This document shows, piece after piece, positions 18,664 through 27,751 of a stretch of DNA of 64,000 nucleotides. Position numbers and translations under genes: made by a program. This stretch comes from Stutzerimonas degradans (GTDB taxonomy: Bacteria; Pseudomonadota; Gammaproteobacteria; Pseudomonadales; Pseudomonadaceae), in the NCBI RefSeq assembly GCF_024448505.1, contig NZ_JAMOHV010000002.1, positions 310,001 through 374,000 of the forward strand, given 5' to 3'. How positions within the stretch are numbered: position 1 is the first letter of the stretch; every line of letters begins with the position of its first letter. A model generated the notes under the pieces. That model did no database searches and was not told the origin of the DNA. It saw nothing but the letters and a program-made list of their open reading frames with translations.

Positions 18664-19197
18664 CTACTGCTCGACGCCGGTGGACGTGATGAGCACCGGG
18701 TAGTGGCGCAGGCCCAGGCGCTGGGCCAGGTCGTCGCCGGAGGCCGGCGCGAGGGTCAGGCCGGGCGCCAGGTGGCGCAGCTCGACCAGCGCCGCCATCG
18801 ACTCCACGTTGACCACCAGGCCCACGGCGCCCAGCTCTCGCAGCGCGGCGTGGCGCTGCCGCAGCCAGGCGCGCGAGCGTGCGTCGTCGCCGACCAGGAA
18901 CAGCGGCGTCAGGCCCGGCGCGCGGATCACGCGGTGCGGCACGTCACCCGGCGACAGGTTCGCCGAGCGCACTGGCAGCATCGCGGCCTCGGCCTCGGCC
19001 GAGTTGCCCACGCGCGGGCGTGGCAGCGGGGCTGGCCGCGCGGTGTCGTCCGGCTGCGGATTCAAGGGCTGGTAGTACGGCAAGGCGGACGCGCCGCCAC
19101 GGTCTTCGACGACGATCAGCGGCGCGGAGACGGTCTGGGCGAAGACGGCGGTCGTGGACAGCAGCCCGATGGCGGCGATGAAAACGATGTGGTTCAT
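18664..19197 (-). CDS. ICE protein, TIGR03765 (PFL_4695) family
   Basis: The 177-residue product starts at MNHIVFIAAIGLLSTTAVFA, a clear signal peptide; longer upstream readings lack support. The mature part has LPYYQPLNPQPDD and a C-terminal block (GDDLAQRLGLRHYPVLIT). It matches the TIGR03765 family found next to traD in PFGI-1-class ICEs. The Trx-like C-terminal style suggests a periplasmic role in assembling the transfer apparatus. The start overlaps the stop of the upstream transglycosylase gene. Confidence 0.82.
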   Translation of the reverse strand: MNHIVFIAAIGLLSTTAVFAQTVSAPLIVVEDRGGASALPYYQPLNPQPDDTARPAPLPRPRVGNSAEAEAAMLPVRSANLSPGDVPHRVIRAPGLTPLFLVGDDARSRAWLRQRHAALRELGAVGLVVNVESMAALVELRHLAPGLTLAPASGDDLAQRLGLRHYPVLITSTGVEQ

Positions 19198-19814
19198 GGC
19201 GTGGTGGCCTGGAGGGTGGCAACGGGAACGCCGGGGTCGAGCACGCGGGTCAGGTGCCGACGCACACTGCGCCGGTAGCGCGCCGCGGGTGCCCCGCCGG
19301 CGGGCCGGTGGTAGCGGCCGATGGCAAGCAGCCAGTCCTCGCCCGGCGTGTGCTGTTCGCGCAGGATTTCCGCAGCGATGGCGAGGTTGCGGTACGGGTC
19401 CAGCAGCTCGCAGGGCTGCGCATAGCGCTGCGTGTGGTAGCCGAGATTGACCTGGCCGAGGCCGGCGTCGATGCGATTGGCCGGCGTGCGGGCGAGCGCC
19501 CGGCGCAGCCCCGCGCAGGCCGCGGCGCGGGTGGCGTAGCGCTGTGGCGTGCCGGCGACGTTGAGTGTCCACGGCCAGGGGATCAGGCGCCCGCGCAGCA
19601 TGGCGCCGCTCTCCTGCAAGGCCACCGCGTACAGCACCGCCGCCGGCACGTCGGCACGATGCGCCGCCAGTCGATAGGCCGGCGGCGGCACTTCCCGCGC
19701 CGGCGTTGCGAAGGCCGCGGCGCCGATGGCGAGCAGCAGCACGGCGCTGGCGCAGCCGATGGCGACGCGGGATGGCCGACGCTCCCCGCCCGGAGCACCT
19801 ATTGCCGCTGCCAT
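19194..19814 (-). CDS. Lytic transglycosylase (SLT/VirB1-like) of the ICE
   Basis: The 206-residue protein has an N-terminal hydrophobic segment (VAIGCASAVLLLAIGAAAFA) and an SLT-type domain with the catalytic Glu in AVALQESGAML and the motif GLGQVNLGYH. It should locally open peptidoglycan for the conjugation machinery. The start was taken at the ATG of MAAAIGAPGGERR, which overlaps the TIGR03759 gene. Reading the frame further upstream runs through other genes and was rejected. Confidence 0.85.
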   Translation of the reverse strand: MAAAIGAPGGERRPSRVAIGCASAVLLLAIGAAAFATPAREVPPPAYRLAAHRADVPAAVLYAVALQESGAMLRGRLIPWPWTLNVAGTPQRYATRAAACAGLRRALARTPANRIDAGLGQVNLGYHTQRYAQPCELLDPYRNLAIAAEILREQHTPGEDWLLAIGRYHRPAGGAPAARYRRSVRRHLTRVLDPGVPVATLQATTP

Positions 19815-20518
19815 TGGCCGTTCACCTCGCGCACCACCGCCGGCAGATCGCCGGGCAGGCCGAGCGACAGCCAGCGCCCCGCATCGTGGTTGAGCGTGAT
19901 GGTGCGGGCGCGCACCCTGGCCGGGTCGATGCCCGCCCGGCTGGCCCACTGCCGGATGCGCGCGTCGTCCTGGCGGCTGCCGACCATGTAGAGGTCGAAG
20001 GCCGTGCCGGCCGCCTGCAATTGCTGCACGCGCTGCGCGCACGGTGCGCAGTCGGACTTGACGAAGACCGCCAGGCGCCCGGAGCCGCTGTTGCCGGCAC
20101 CCTGCGCCTTGGCGCCGGGCAGGCTCACGCGCGGCTGGCCGGGAAACAGGCGCTGCCACGCCGCGTCGTAGGCCCGCTGGTAGGCCAGCGTCTTGCCGAC
20201 GCGCCGGGCCTCGGCCTGCACCTGCAACTCGGCGTAGCGGCGGCGTTCCTCGTCCGTGCGCGCTTCGATCCCCAGGGCCGTGAGCGGGTCGAGCTGGGGC
20301 GAATAGACCCCGAGCGGCCCCTGCATCAGTTGCCGGTAACGCGCCCATTCCTCGGGCTGCAATCCCCAATCGCGCGCCAGGCGCTCGTCGAGCGCGGCAT
20401 CCGCGCCCGGCTGCACCTGAGTGGGCACCACGCGGGAGTTCGTCACCGAGGCCGGCTGGGCGGATGCGCCGAAAGCGGCGAACAGGACGACGGCAGCGAG
20501 CCACGGCCGCAGGTTCAT
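19799..20518 (-). CDS. ICE protein, TIGR03759 (PFL_4693) family, thioredoxin-like
   Basis: The 239-residue protein has a signal peptide (MNLRPWLAAVVLFAAFGASA) and a C-terminal thioredoxin-like region with a redox-type CAPC motif (VKSDCAPCAQRVQQLQ). It fits the TIGR03759 family of ICE proteins. A periplasmic thiol-redox or assembly role in conjugation is inferred, not shown. It overlaps the transglycosylase gene and is followed closely by the coiled-coil gene upstream. Confidence 0.83.
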   Translation of the reverse strand: MNLRPWLAAVVLFAAFGASAQPASVTNSRVVPTQVQPGADAALDERLARDWGLQPEEWARYRQLMQGPLGVYSPQLDPLTALGIEARTDEERRRYAELQVQAEARRVGKTLAYQRAYDAAWQRLFPGQPRVSLPGAKAQGAGNSGSGRLAVFVKSDCAPCAQRVQQLQAAGTAFDLYMVGSRQDDARIRQWASRAGIDPARVRARTITLNHDAGRWLSLGLPGDLPAVVREVNGQWQRQ

Positions 20519-20527
20519 GGCGACCTC

Positions 20528-21175
20528 CTACGGCACCGCGACGCGCTGCGTCTGGCCGTTCACCTGGAACACGCCCGCCTGCGCCTCGATGGATTGCAGT
20601 TGCCAGCCGCCCTCGGCATCGCCCGCGCGCAGCAGCCGGGCGCCCGCGAGCAAGGCCGCGGCGGTGGAGGTGATCGACAGAAAGCGCTCGCCTCCCCGCA
20701 GCTCCACGCCGAGCACCCGGAACGGCGGCTCCGGCACCTCGGGCTTCGTCGCAACCGGAGCGCGCGGGCGAGCGACGGATGCGACCTGCCGGGCCTTCTC
20801 CAGGCGGGTCTCGATTCCGTTCACGCGCGCCTGCAGCGTCTGCAGGTCGACGGCCAGGGCCCTCGTCTCCGCCGCCTCTTCGAGGCGCGTCATTCTTTCG
20901 TCCAGCGCCTGCCGCGCGGTGGCGAATTCTGCCTGGCTGATCGGCGCCGGCCGGCGCTCGTGCGCCTCGGTCTGTCGTTCGAGATCGGCCACGCGCAGGC
21001 CCAGCGCCCTGACCTGCGCATCCTGTGCGCTGCCCTGGGTCTGTTCGGCGAGCCGCGACAGGCCGACGCTGTCGATGAGTGCCACGGCACTGATGAGCAG
21101 CAGCCAGAAGGCCGCGGCGATCTTGAGCCAGCGCGTGTGGGAATCGCGCTCGGATGACGCTTGGGGAAAGGTCAT
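20528..21175 (-). CDS. ICE membrane protein with coiled coil, function unknown
   Basis: The 215-residue protein has one N-terminal membrane span (LKIAAAFWLLLISAVALIDS, about 17-36), a charged coiled-coil region (about 45-130) rich in Glu, Arg and Gln, and a compact C-terminal domain (FRVLGVELRGGERFLSI onward). The topology suggests a bitopic inner-membrane protein with a periplasmic domain, similar in layout to pilus-assembly proteins. It overlaps pilL2 by 4 bp and belongs to the same conserved block. Exact family not recognised. Confidence 0.7.
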   Translation of the reverse strand: MTFPQASSERDSHTRWLKIAAAFWLLLISAVALIDSVGLSRLAEQTQGSAQDAQVRALGLRVADLERQTEAHERRPAPISQAEFATARQALDERMTRLEEAAETRALAVDLQTLQARVNGIETRLEKARQVASVARPRAPVATKPEVPEPPFRVLGVELRGGERFLSITSTAAALLAGARLLRAGDAEGGWQLQSIEAQAGVFQVNGQTQRVAVP

Positions 21176-21741
21176 GGCTGCCGCTCCTCGGGCCGGTCTG
21201 CGTCCGGCACGGGCGTGGCGGTGCCGGGCGGGTTGGCGGAAACGAAGGTGGGAGCACCGTGCCGGCTGAAGCAGACCTGGCGGGTCACGTCATCGACCGA
21301 CAGCTCCCATGCGGGACCGGCAAGGGTCAGCAAGGCATCGCGCAGCATCAGCGGACCCAGGCGCAGGTGTGCGGCAGGCAGCGGCAGCGCGTAGAGCGAT
21401 GCGGCCTCGGCCGCATCGCAGAGCCGGTAGCCGGAGCGCAGCAACACATGGCGCATGGCATCGCCCACGCTGGCATCGAGCATGGGCGGAATCGAGACCT
21501 CCACCGCCTGCTGCAAGAGATCACGCTGCGCAGGTTCCGGCACCAGCTCGACCAGGGTGTAGCGGCCGTAGCGGGCCACCGGAACGAAACCCGGCTCCGG
21601 CGCGACGGCGGTTGGCGATGCGGCCGGCACCGCTGGCGCAGACGGCGCGGCGGTCGTGGCGCAGCCGGCGGCCAACAGGCTGCCGGCCAGCAAGCCAGCG
21701 ACGAGGGCCAGGCGGTGAACAGCGCGGATGGATGGTTGCAT
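21172..21741 (-). CDS. pilL2: PilL2-like lipoprotein of the ICE type IV pilus
   Basis: The 189-residue product starts at MQPSIRAVHRLALVAG; the lipobox is LLAAGC (Cys27 region). The following Ala/Pro-rich linker leads to a domain with GFVPVARYGRYTLVELVP. This matches the N-terminal part of PilL in PFGI-1-class ICEs, an outer-membrane pilus-associated lipoprotein. A longer upstream in-frame ATG (to 21936) was rejected because the lipoprotein signal would be buried. The remaining pil genes are not in the window. Confidence 0.75.
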   Translation of the reverse strand: MQPSIRAVHRLALVAGLLAGSLLAAGCATTAAPSAPAVPAASPTAVAPEPGFVPVARYGRYTLVELVPEPAQRDLLQQAVEVSIPPMLDASVGDAMRHVLLRSGYRLCDAAEAASLYALPLPAAHLRLGPLMLRDALLTLAGPAWELSVDDVTRQVCFSRHGAPTFVSANPPGTATPVPDADRPEERQP

Positions 21742-21939
21742 GGAGGGCGCTTCCCTGGAACACGGAGCGCTCACCATCGCCGCCGCTTGGCCTGCGGGCA
21801 GCAAACAAAACGCACTGGCGCCCGCCCGAATACATGGCGGGGCGGCGCCATGGACTGCCATACGCCCAAGAAAAACAGCCCCGAAGGGCCGTGGAAAGAA
21901 GCCGGCGACCCCGAGGGGCCACCGGCATGGGCACATGGA

Positions 21940-24213
21940 TCAGACCGTCACAAGCTGCCGGGCCAGTGCCACCTCCACCGAGTCGCCGTCCTGGTTCAAG
22001 ACATCGAGTCCGGACTCGGGCACGTCGCCCGACGTGCTCTGCGACACCATGATCTTCCGGGCCATCAACCCCAGGCAGGTCATCTGCGAGGAGTTGGCGT
22101 AGCCAAGGTAGATCACGCGCACCGGCTGCTTCTGGCCGATGCGCCATGAGCGCCGGGCGGCCTGCTGCAGCGAATACACGTTGTAGCCGGACTGGAGGAA
22201 CACGATGGTCGGGAACTCCAGCAGGTCCAGGCCGGTTTTCACCAGCTCGGGATTGGTGATGAGCACGTCGATGCCGCGGTCCAACTGCTCGGCGATCCAG
22301 TCCTCACGGCGGGAGGCGTCCACGCTCGCGCGCAGTACCGCCACCTTGAAGCCTTCCTGCTCCAGCAGCACCTTCAAACGCGACGTGGTGTCGCGCGTGC
22401 CGGTGTAGACCGAATAGACCAGGGTCTTGCGCCCTTCTGCCTTCTCCTGCTTGCAGATCTCGATCAGCTCGCGTTCCTTGGGCATCACCTCCAGCTCGTT
22501 GAACTGAGCCGGAGCGAACGCCAAGGTGTTGCGCGTGCGCGGATGCACCACCGTTTCCGACCGGAAGCAGCAGTCCGGCCAGGCCAGCAGCACGTTGAGG
22601 ACCACACCGAGCAGCGTCGTGTCGCGCTTCGCCAGGGCCTGCTTCAGCTCCTGGGTCAGCCGACCCGCCAGATCGCGGTAGGCCGCGGCTTGCGCCGTGT
22701 CCATCGCGACTTCGCGGAACTCCTCGTCGTAGGGCGGCAACACGTTGCCACCGATGTCCTTCAACTTGAGGAAGACCGTGAACGGCAGGACGCAACGCAG
22801 CACACCCTTAGGACCGAAGCCCGGCGCCTTGACCGTGCGCACCGATACCTTGGTGCCCTTGGCCGTCTTGTGCGCCGTGCCCGTGCTCTCGGAATAGATG
22901 TCCTTGAGCACGCCGTGATCGCGCATGAACGCCATCGCGGCCGACGTCATGCTGCCGCTCTTGGTCGGGCGGTAGCCGTCTTCGATCATCCGCCCCGGCA
23001 GGGCTCGGAACAGCAGGTGGAACAGGTCGTCGCCGTAGCCGCCCATCAGCGTGCCGGTGAGCAGCAGCGTCTTGCGCGCCTTGGCCGCCAACACCCCCAT
23101 GGCCTGGCCCTGTGCGGAGCCGCCGTTCTTGTACTCGTGCGCCTCGTCGGCGATGAGCAGGTCGAACGTGCCTTGGGGAAGCTGCCTCTTGATGAACTCG
23201 GACGGCTGGTAGCCGCCCTCGCCGAAGCCGAACTCCATGTTGGCCATCGCGCGTTCCATGCGATGGGCTTGCCGGTCCGAGAAGACCAGCTCGCCGTTGC
23301 CATCCATCAGGTTGATGAACTCGTGGATGTTGTCCCCGAGCATCGACGCGAGGAAGGCGTCACCGAACTTCTGCATCAGCTTCTGCGCGGTGACTTCGCC
23401 TATGGTAGGAATGCGCTTCAGTGCCTTGAGCACGGTCGAGGACTGGTCGCTGGCGGACAGGCCTCTGGGACGGATCAACGACCACAGCGGTGCACGGCAG
23501 TGGCTGCACTTGCGGCGGAACTCCTCGGCTTCCAGCTCGACCGGGTTGATCGGCTCGCCGTCGAGGTCGGTGATGACATGCCCGCAATCCGGGCAGGCCC
23601 CCACGTCGCCGTGAGGCGTGCGCCGTCGAACGAAGACAGGTTTCCAGTGGAACCCCATCCGCATCCGCACGCGGCCCAGGACGAAGAACTCCTGGCCCTG
23701 CGCCGGCAAGCCCAACTGCTCGCGAAGTTTCAGCAGCTTGACCAGCGTGTCCGGGCCGTTGAGCACCCAGACCTTGGCACCGGCCACCGTCTCCTGAATC
23801 TCGCGCCGCCACTTGTAGACCAGGTGGGGTGGCGAGAGCACCAGGGTACGGCGGTAGCCTTCGGCGTTGAGCACGGCGGCGGTGGCAATACCCACCGTCG
23901 TCTTGCCGCAGCCCATCTCGCCATTGACGATCGCGGCGCGTTCGCCGCGATCGACCAACAGCTCGGTGACGGCATGGACCACATCGGCTTGCGCCGGGAA
24001 CAGCTTGCGCTTGAGCGCGGCGAGGATCAGTTGCCGATGCACCCGCACCTGGCCGGTGTAGACCGGAGGATTGGCGCGGTTGAGCGAATCGAGCAGCTCG
24101 TCGCCGAACTCGGACACGAAGTCCTGCAGGCTGAGCGTGAGAGGTGAAGCGGCCGCTTCGAGCAGGTCGCCCTGCACAGCGGTTTCGGGAACGGTTTCGA
24201 GATCGAGGGACAT
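21940..24213 (-). CDS. SNF2-like superfamily 2 helicase of the ICE
   Basis: The 757-residue protein has Walker A NGEMGCGKTT (near residue 98), a DEAH box IADEAHEY (near 355), a Cys4-type insert (CPDCGHVITD and CSHCRAPLW), and helicase-C motifs including QQAARRSWRIGQKQPVRV. These are SNF2/Rad54-like features of a DNA translocase. The start MSLDLETVPE follows a GGAG ribosome site. It heads the accessory block and is conserved in PAGI-2-like ICEs. Substrate and role unknown; processing of ICE DNA is an inference. Confidence 0.82.
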   Translation of the reverse strand: MSLDLETVPETAVQGDLLEAAASPLTLSLQDFVSEFGDELLDSLNRANPPVYTGQVRVHRQLILAALKRKLFPAQADVVHAVTELLVDRGERAAIVNGEMGCGKTTVGIATAAVLNAEGYRRTLVLSPPHLVYKWRREIQETVAGAKVWVLNGPDTLVKLLKLREQLGLPAQGQEFFVLGRVRMRMGFHWKPVFVRRRTPHGDVGACPDCGHVITDLDGEPINPVELEAEEFRRKCSHCRAPLWSLIRPRGLSASDQSSTVLKALKRIPTIGEVTAQKLMQKFGDAFLASMLGDNIHEFINLMDGNGELVFSDRQAHRMERAMANMEFGFGEGGYQPSEFIKRQLPQGTFDLLIADEAHEYKNGGSAQGQAMGVLAAKARKTLLLTGTLMGGYGDDLFHLLFRALPGRMIEDGYRPTKSGSMTSAAMAFMRDHGVLKDIYSESTGTAHKTAKGTKVSVRTVKAPGFGPKGVLRCVLPFTVFLKLKDIGGNVLPPYDEEFREVAMDTAQAAAYRDLAGRLTQELKQALAKRDTTLLGVVLNVLLAWPDCCFRSETVVHPRTRNTLAFAPAQFNELEVMPKERELIEICKQEKAEGRKTLVYSVYTGTRDTTSRLKVLLEQEGFKVAVLRASVDASRREDWIAEQLDRGIDVLITNPELVKTGLDLLEFPTIVFLQSGYNVYSLQQAARRSWRIGQKQPVRVIYLGYANSSQMTCLGLMARKIMVSQSTSGDVPESGLDVLNQDGDSVEVALARQLVTV

Positions 24214-24312
24214 GGTGATGCTCCAAAGAGATGGGGCATGCACCTCCCCTACGGGGCGGTGACATGCCCCTGGGTGGGAAGAAAGAAGCGGCGTGAGGCC
24301 GCTGGATGCGGA

Positions 24313-24618
24313 TCAGTATTCGCTGGGCAGCAGCAGTGTGATGACGCTGCGATCCCATTCGGTGATGATCCAGAGCCTCAGGTCGCGCGTGACCTGGTAG
24401 GACGAGAACAGACGATCCTCGCCGGACTTCAGCGCGGCGTCGTTCTGCCGCCGATCGCTGTCGCTCAGATCGCCCCATTCGCCATGCAGATGGCGGTGCA
24501 GGTACGGCGTGGGGTTGAGCCGGCCCTGTCGGACCAGCTCGTCGACGCCGGCGGTCATGACCACCTGCCCGGGCGAAAAGCGTGCTTGTGACGCGAGGTT
24601 GAGGATTGCGAGTGCCAT
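24313..24618 (-). CDS. Conserved ICE protein of unknown function (101 aa)
   Basis: The start MALAILNLASQARFSPG follows GAAGGAG and a leader hairpin. The protein is small and soluble, with a central segment HLHGEWGDLSDSDRRQND and a hydrophobic C-terminus (LRLWIITEWDRSVITLLLP). I recognise it only as a conserved neighbour of the helicase in PAGI-2-type ICEs. No catalytic motif is visible. Confidence 0.65.
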   Translation of the reverse strand: MALAILNLASQARFSPGQVVMTAGVDELVRQGRLNPTPYLHRHLHGEWGDLSDSDRRQNDAALKSGEDRLFSSYQVTRDLRLWIITEWDRSVITLLLPSEY

Positions 24619-24719
24619 GGTGGTTTCTCCTTCTGGAAGAAGGGGCCACGGCACCCCATCGGGGCAACGTGACCCCGGTGGGTGGATGAAAGCGACGGCG
24701 AACCGTCAGGGAACAGCGA

Positions 24720-25829
24720 TCAGCGGATGGTCAGCACTTCGCCCCACGTGGGCGAGCCCAGCGTCAAGTCCCATGCACGAATGACCGGCACGAACTTGTC
24801 GGTGAGGATGCGCGTCTCGGCCACGGAGCCGTCGTCGCGTTCGGTGTATTCCGTCTGGAGGGTCTTCTCCTTGTGGGTATCACCTTTGACGACGAGCACG
24901 CGCCCGCTCTTGGACTTCACTACGCCGGAAATCGCGCCTGCGGCCAGGGCCAAGGCGAGATGCCAGTGCGACAAGGCTCGCGCGGGCGGACGCAGCGATT
25001 GCTGCGCGGCGCCCAGGTGCGTATCGAGCGCCGGCCAGAGTCCTTGCAGCCGGCCGACTTCATCGGCGAACTGCTCGGGCTCCATCGTCACGCGATAGAA
25101 GTGCTCCGGCTCGGCCGGGCTGGCAGGGACGGTGTACGGCAGGAACGGCCATTCGAGCGGCAGTTCCTCGGCTTCGGCGTCACCTTGTCCGATCTGCAGC
25201 AGCAGACCGCGCACGGCCTTGGCCGACTCCGACGCCTGGTCGCGCTGGCGAACCCGGCGACCGAAGATCACCACCTGCTTGAACTGCGTTTCCACCGCAC
25301 GGTAGATGCGCAGGTCGGCGAAGTGGCGCGTCAGCCATCCGACCAGCTCGGGGTCGAGCACGTAGGACGGCACGATGAAGATCAGCACGCCGCCGTACTG
25401 CAGCAGCGGCAGCGCGCGCTGATAGAACAGCTTTTCCAGCCTCGCACGGCCCTGGCCCTGATAGCCGATGTTGCCGTTCACGTCCTTGCTCAGGTCGCCA
25501 TACGGCGGGTTCAGCCACAGCAGCCCGAAGGACTGGCGCGAGATCAGCGTATCCATCAGGTCACCGTGGATGCAGCGATCGACCAGTTGCCGTGCGTGGC
25601 GGGCACGCTCGGCGTCGTACTCGACGGCGAAGGCCTGGACCTGCTCGCGCCCGAGGGCGTGGGCGGCTTCGGCGATCGCCACGCCTTCGCCGGCGCAGGG
25701 ATCAAGGAGGGACATGGCGCCGGGAGACGGCGCCAGCGCGGACAAGGCCCGCTCCAGCGTCGGCTCGTCGGTGGGGAAGTAGCCGTTACGAATGAAATTG
25801 CGCGCCAGGCGCGGAAACATGAGTGCCAT
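24720..25829 (-). CDS. Probable N6-adenine DNA methyltransferase (DUF6094-like)
   Basis: The 369-residue protein has a SAM-binding motif (SLLDPCAGEGVAIAEAA, about residues 39-55) and the catalytic NPPYGD motif (about 108-113), typical of amino-methyltransferases acting on adenine. The start MALMFPRLARNF has CAGGAGA upstream. No target-recognition partner or restriction gene is adjacent, so it could be an orphan methylase protecting the ICE or marking its DNA. The C-terminal third (TLQTEYTERDDGSVAETRI) is not recognised. Family name is from memory. Confidence 0.75.
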   Translation of the reverse strand: MALMFPRLARNFIRNGYFPTDEPTLERALSALAPSPGAMSLLDPCAGEGVAIAEAAHALGREQVQAFAVEYDAERARHARQLVDRCIHGDLMDTLISRQSFGLLWLNPPYGDLSKDVNGNIGYQGQGRARLEKLFYQRALPLLQYGGVLIFIVPSYVLDPELVGWLTRHFADLRIYRAVETQFKQVVIFGRRVRQRDQASESAKAVRGLLLQIGQGDAEAEELPLEWPFLPYTVPASPAEPEHFYRVTMEPEQFADEVGRLQGLWPALDTHLGAAQQSLRPPARALSHWHLALALAAGAISGVVKSKSGRVLVVKGDTHKEKTLQTEYTERDDGSVAETRILTDKFVPVIRAWDLTLGSPTWGEVLTIR

Positions 25830-25894
25830 GGATTTCTCCTGGTGATGGATGAGGGAAGGCGGGCACGCGCGGCGCGCATGCCCGTGGGGATGGC

Positions 25895-26545
25895 TCACGC
25901 CACACGCCGAAGCGGTGCGTTCGCGGCCAGTTCGTACTGCGTGGCGCCGAGGGTGCCGTTGCGGATCAGCTCGCCCAGCGCCTTCGTCAGCGCCGGGACA
26001 TCGAGGGCCAGCCGATGGCCTTCCAGCGGCCCGAGGGCCAAGGGAAGACCGGTCAGCATCCGCCGTGTCTGCAACAGCTCCAGCACGGTGTCGCGCCAGT
26101 GGTCGAGCAGTGGCAGCGGGCAGGTGTCCTGTACCAGCGTCCACAGCCGGTCGAGCCGGTGAGCGGAATCCCTGGGCAGAAGCGCCAGCGCGCTGGCGTT
26201 GGCCTTGTCTGGCTTCACGCAGCGACGGTCGAACAGCCACACATTCGTCAGCGAACCGAACAGCGTTCGCCGATAGGCACGGGTGATGCGCTTTTCCAGG
26301 TTCTCGACGTTGCCGACGAAGACCGGGATGGATGCGCCCTGCTCGGTGATGACGTGGAACTGATCCAGTCCCTGCTCATCCCGGCCGAGGGTCAGGCGGG
26401 CGAGGAACTCCTGAACGGCGGTGTCGCGCGCCCAGATCGAGAGAAAGACGAGATTGCCTTGCTCGTCACCGACGCAACCGTCGGCCATGAGATCGGGGCA
26501 TTCGTCGATGCGGTACAGCGGTTTCGCGGAAGAAGGTGCAGGCAT
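25895..26545 (-). CDS. Conserved ICE protein of unknown function (216 aa)
   Basis: It starts at MPAPSSAKPLYRIDECPDL after GAGGACATCACC. The N-terminal half has DEQGNLVFLSIWARD and the middle FVGNVENLEKRITRAYRR. The C-terminal half is Leu-rich and ends LAANAPLRRVA. There is no signal peptide or membrane segment. It sits between the methyltransferase and the 121-residue gene, each with its own leader hairpin. No family recognised. Confidence 0.65.
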   Translation of the reverse strand: MPAPSSAKPLYRIDECPDLMADGCVGDEQGNLVFLSIWARDTAVQEFLARLTLGRDEQGLDQFHVITEQGASIPVFVGNVENLEKRITRAYRRTLFGSLTNVWLFDRRCVKPDKANASALALLPRDSAHRLDRLWTLVQDTCPLPLLDHWRDTVLELLQTRRMLTGLPLALGPLEGHRLALDVPALTKALGELIRNGTLGATQYELAANAPLRRVA

Positions 26546-26630
26546 GGTGATGTCCTCTTGGAAATGAAGGAGCAACCACAGCCCGCGGGGCCATGCTCGC
26601 CCCGGTTGGGTGGAAGGAAGATGCGTGCCG

Positions 26631-26996
26631 CTAGACAGCGCGCCCCGCGTGGAAGCGGTGAACCCGCTCGCGCCACGCGGGGCTTTGCACCGGCGCCATG
26701 TCGAGATAGCGCAGCGGACACGAGTAGTAGTACGGATGCACGGACTCATCGAGGGACTTGTAGCCCCACTCGAGGCCCGCGCTTTCCAACAGATGGCAGC
26801 CGATGTAGGCGACGGACTCACCGGCCGCGAGGCCCATGACGCCCGTCTGCTTGGCGGTGACGCGAACCACGGTCCACAGAACGTCGCCGTCCAGCGTGTG
26901 GTCGATGACTTCGCAGCAAGCGCGTTCGGACGCCTGCGGAGCGATCAGCTCGCGGATCAACTGATCGCGCGTCTGACGAACGAAGGTCCAGCCCAT
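26631..26996 (-). CDS. Conserved ICE protein of unknown function (121 aa)
   Basis: The start is MGWTFVRQTRDQLIREL with AAGGAG upstream. The body (CCEVIDHTLDGDVLWTVVR, then SVAYIGCHLLESAG) and the C-terminal YKSLDESVHPYYYSCPLRYL suggest a small beta-rich soluble protein. I recognise it as a common PAGI-2-type ICE gene but cannot assign a function. Confidence 0.65.
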   Translation of the reverse strand: MGWTFVRQTRDQLIRELIAPQASERACCEVIDHTLDGDVLWTVVRVTAKQTGVMGLAAGESVAYIGCHLLESAGLEWGYKSLDESVHPYYYSCPLRYLDMAPVQSPAWRERVHRFHAGRAV

Positions 26997-27085
26997 GAGG
27001 GTCTCCTTGAAGAAATGGCCGGAGCCCTCCCCGTCGGGGGAGAACCCCGGCGGGTGGCGGAATGCCGCGCAAGGCGGCGGATGGA

Positions 27086-27697
27086 TCAGGCAGCTTGGAG
27101 GTGCCAGTCCTGGGATAACGGAGCGAACTCGTAGCCCAGCTTGTCGAGACGGTCGCGCTGCTGACGCAGCACACGACGATCCACGGTCGCATCGAGCTTC
27201 ACGGTCTCGCCCAGGGGCCACAAGGCACCGAACAGCGCCGCGTCGTCTGCCTCGGCCGAGGCCGCAGCGGACACGGGAGCCGGTTCGCTGCCGAACGGCG
27301 TGGTATCGACCAGGGGATCGCGCGGACTGCGCGGCTTCGCCTTCGGCTTGGCCGGGGGCGTTGCCGGCACGGGCGCCTGCGCCTCCTCGTCGATCGGATC
27401 GACTTCCTGCGGACTCAGCCGGCGGGCTTCGTCGCGGCTCAGGGCGTCGATGTTGGACAGTGTCATCCCGCCCAGATGGGCGCGGATCTCGATGACCATG
27501 CGGCCGTTGGCGTTGTACGTGGAGGGACGAATCTCGACGATGACGAAATCACCGTCGTACTTGCCCTCGCGGTACTGATCGAGTTCGGCGTTCTTCACGA
27601 CGAACTCGCCGATCGAGGTCGCCAGGCGGCCGACGTTGAAGTCGCCGTTCCTGCCGTGGATGGTCTTGATGGCCAGTTGGCCGGGGATGGTGATCAT
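27086..27697 (-). CDS. DUF3275 family ICE protein
   Basis: The 203-residue protein begins MITIPGQLAIKTIHGRNGDFNVGR and has a compact N-terminal domain (about 1-80) with YDGDFVIVEIRPSTY. A Pro/Ala/Lys linker (PATPPAKPKAKPR) leads to a C-terminal segment (DRRVLRQQRDRLDKLGYEF). This matches DUF3275 proteins of ICEs. The domain layout resembles nucleic-acid-binding accessory proteins, but function is unknown. CAGGAGA lies upstream of the start. Confidence 0.78.
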   Translation of the reverse strand: MITIPGQLAIKTIHGRNGDFNVGRLATSIGEFVVKNAELDQYREGKYDGDFVIVEIRPSTYNANGRMVIEIRAHLGGMTLSNIDALSRDEARRLSPQEVDPIDEEAQAPVPATPPAKPKAKPRSPRDPLVDTTPFGSEPAPVSAAASAEADDAALFGALWPLGETVKLDATVDRRVLRQQRDRLDKLGYEFAPLSQDWHLQAA

Positions 27698-27751
27698 GAA
27701 GGTCTCCTGGGACGAAGAGAAGACAAGGCCCCGGGGATGGGGCCTTGCGGA

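Noticed and set aside
19815-21257. Long N-terminal extension of the transglycosylase frame
   Set aside because: It reads through two other ICE genes in a different frame; the Arg/Ala/Gly-rich product is not protein-like.
22543-24147. Open frame of 534 codons on the plus strand
   Set aside because: It is antisense to the SNF2-like helicase, whose Walker and DEAH motifs are intact.
25861-25883. Leader hairpin treated as an intrinsic terminator
   Set aside because: Like most hairpins of the block it has no T-run on the coding strand and lies before a ribosome site.
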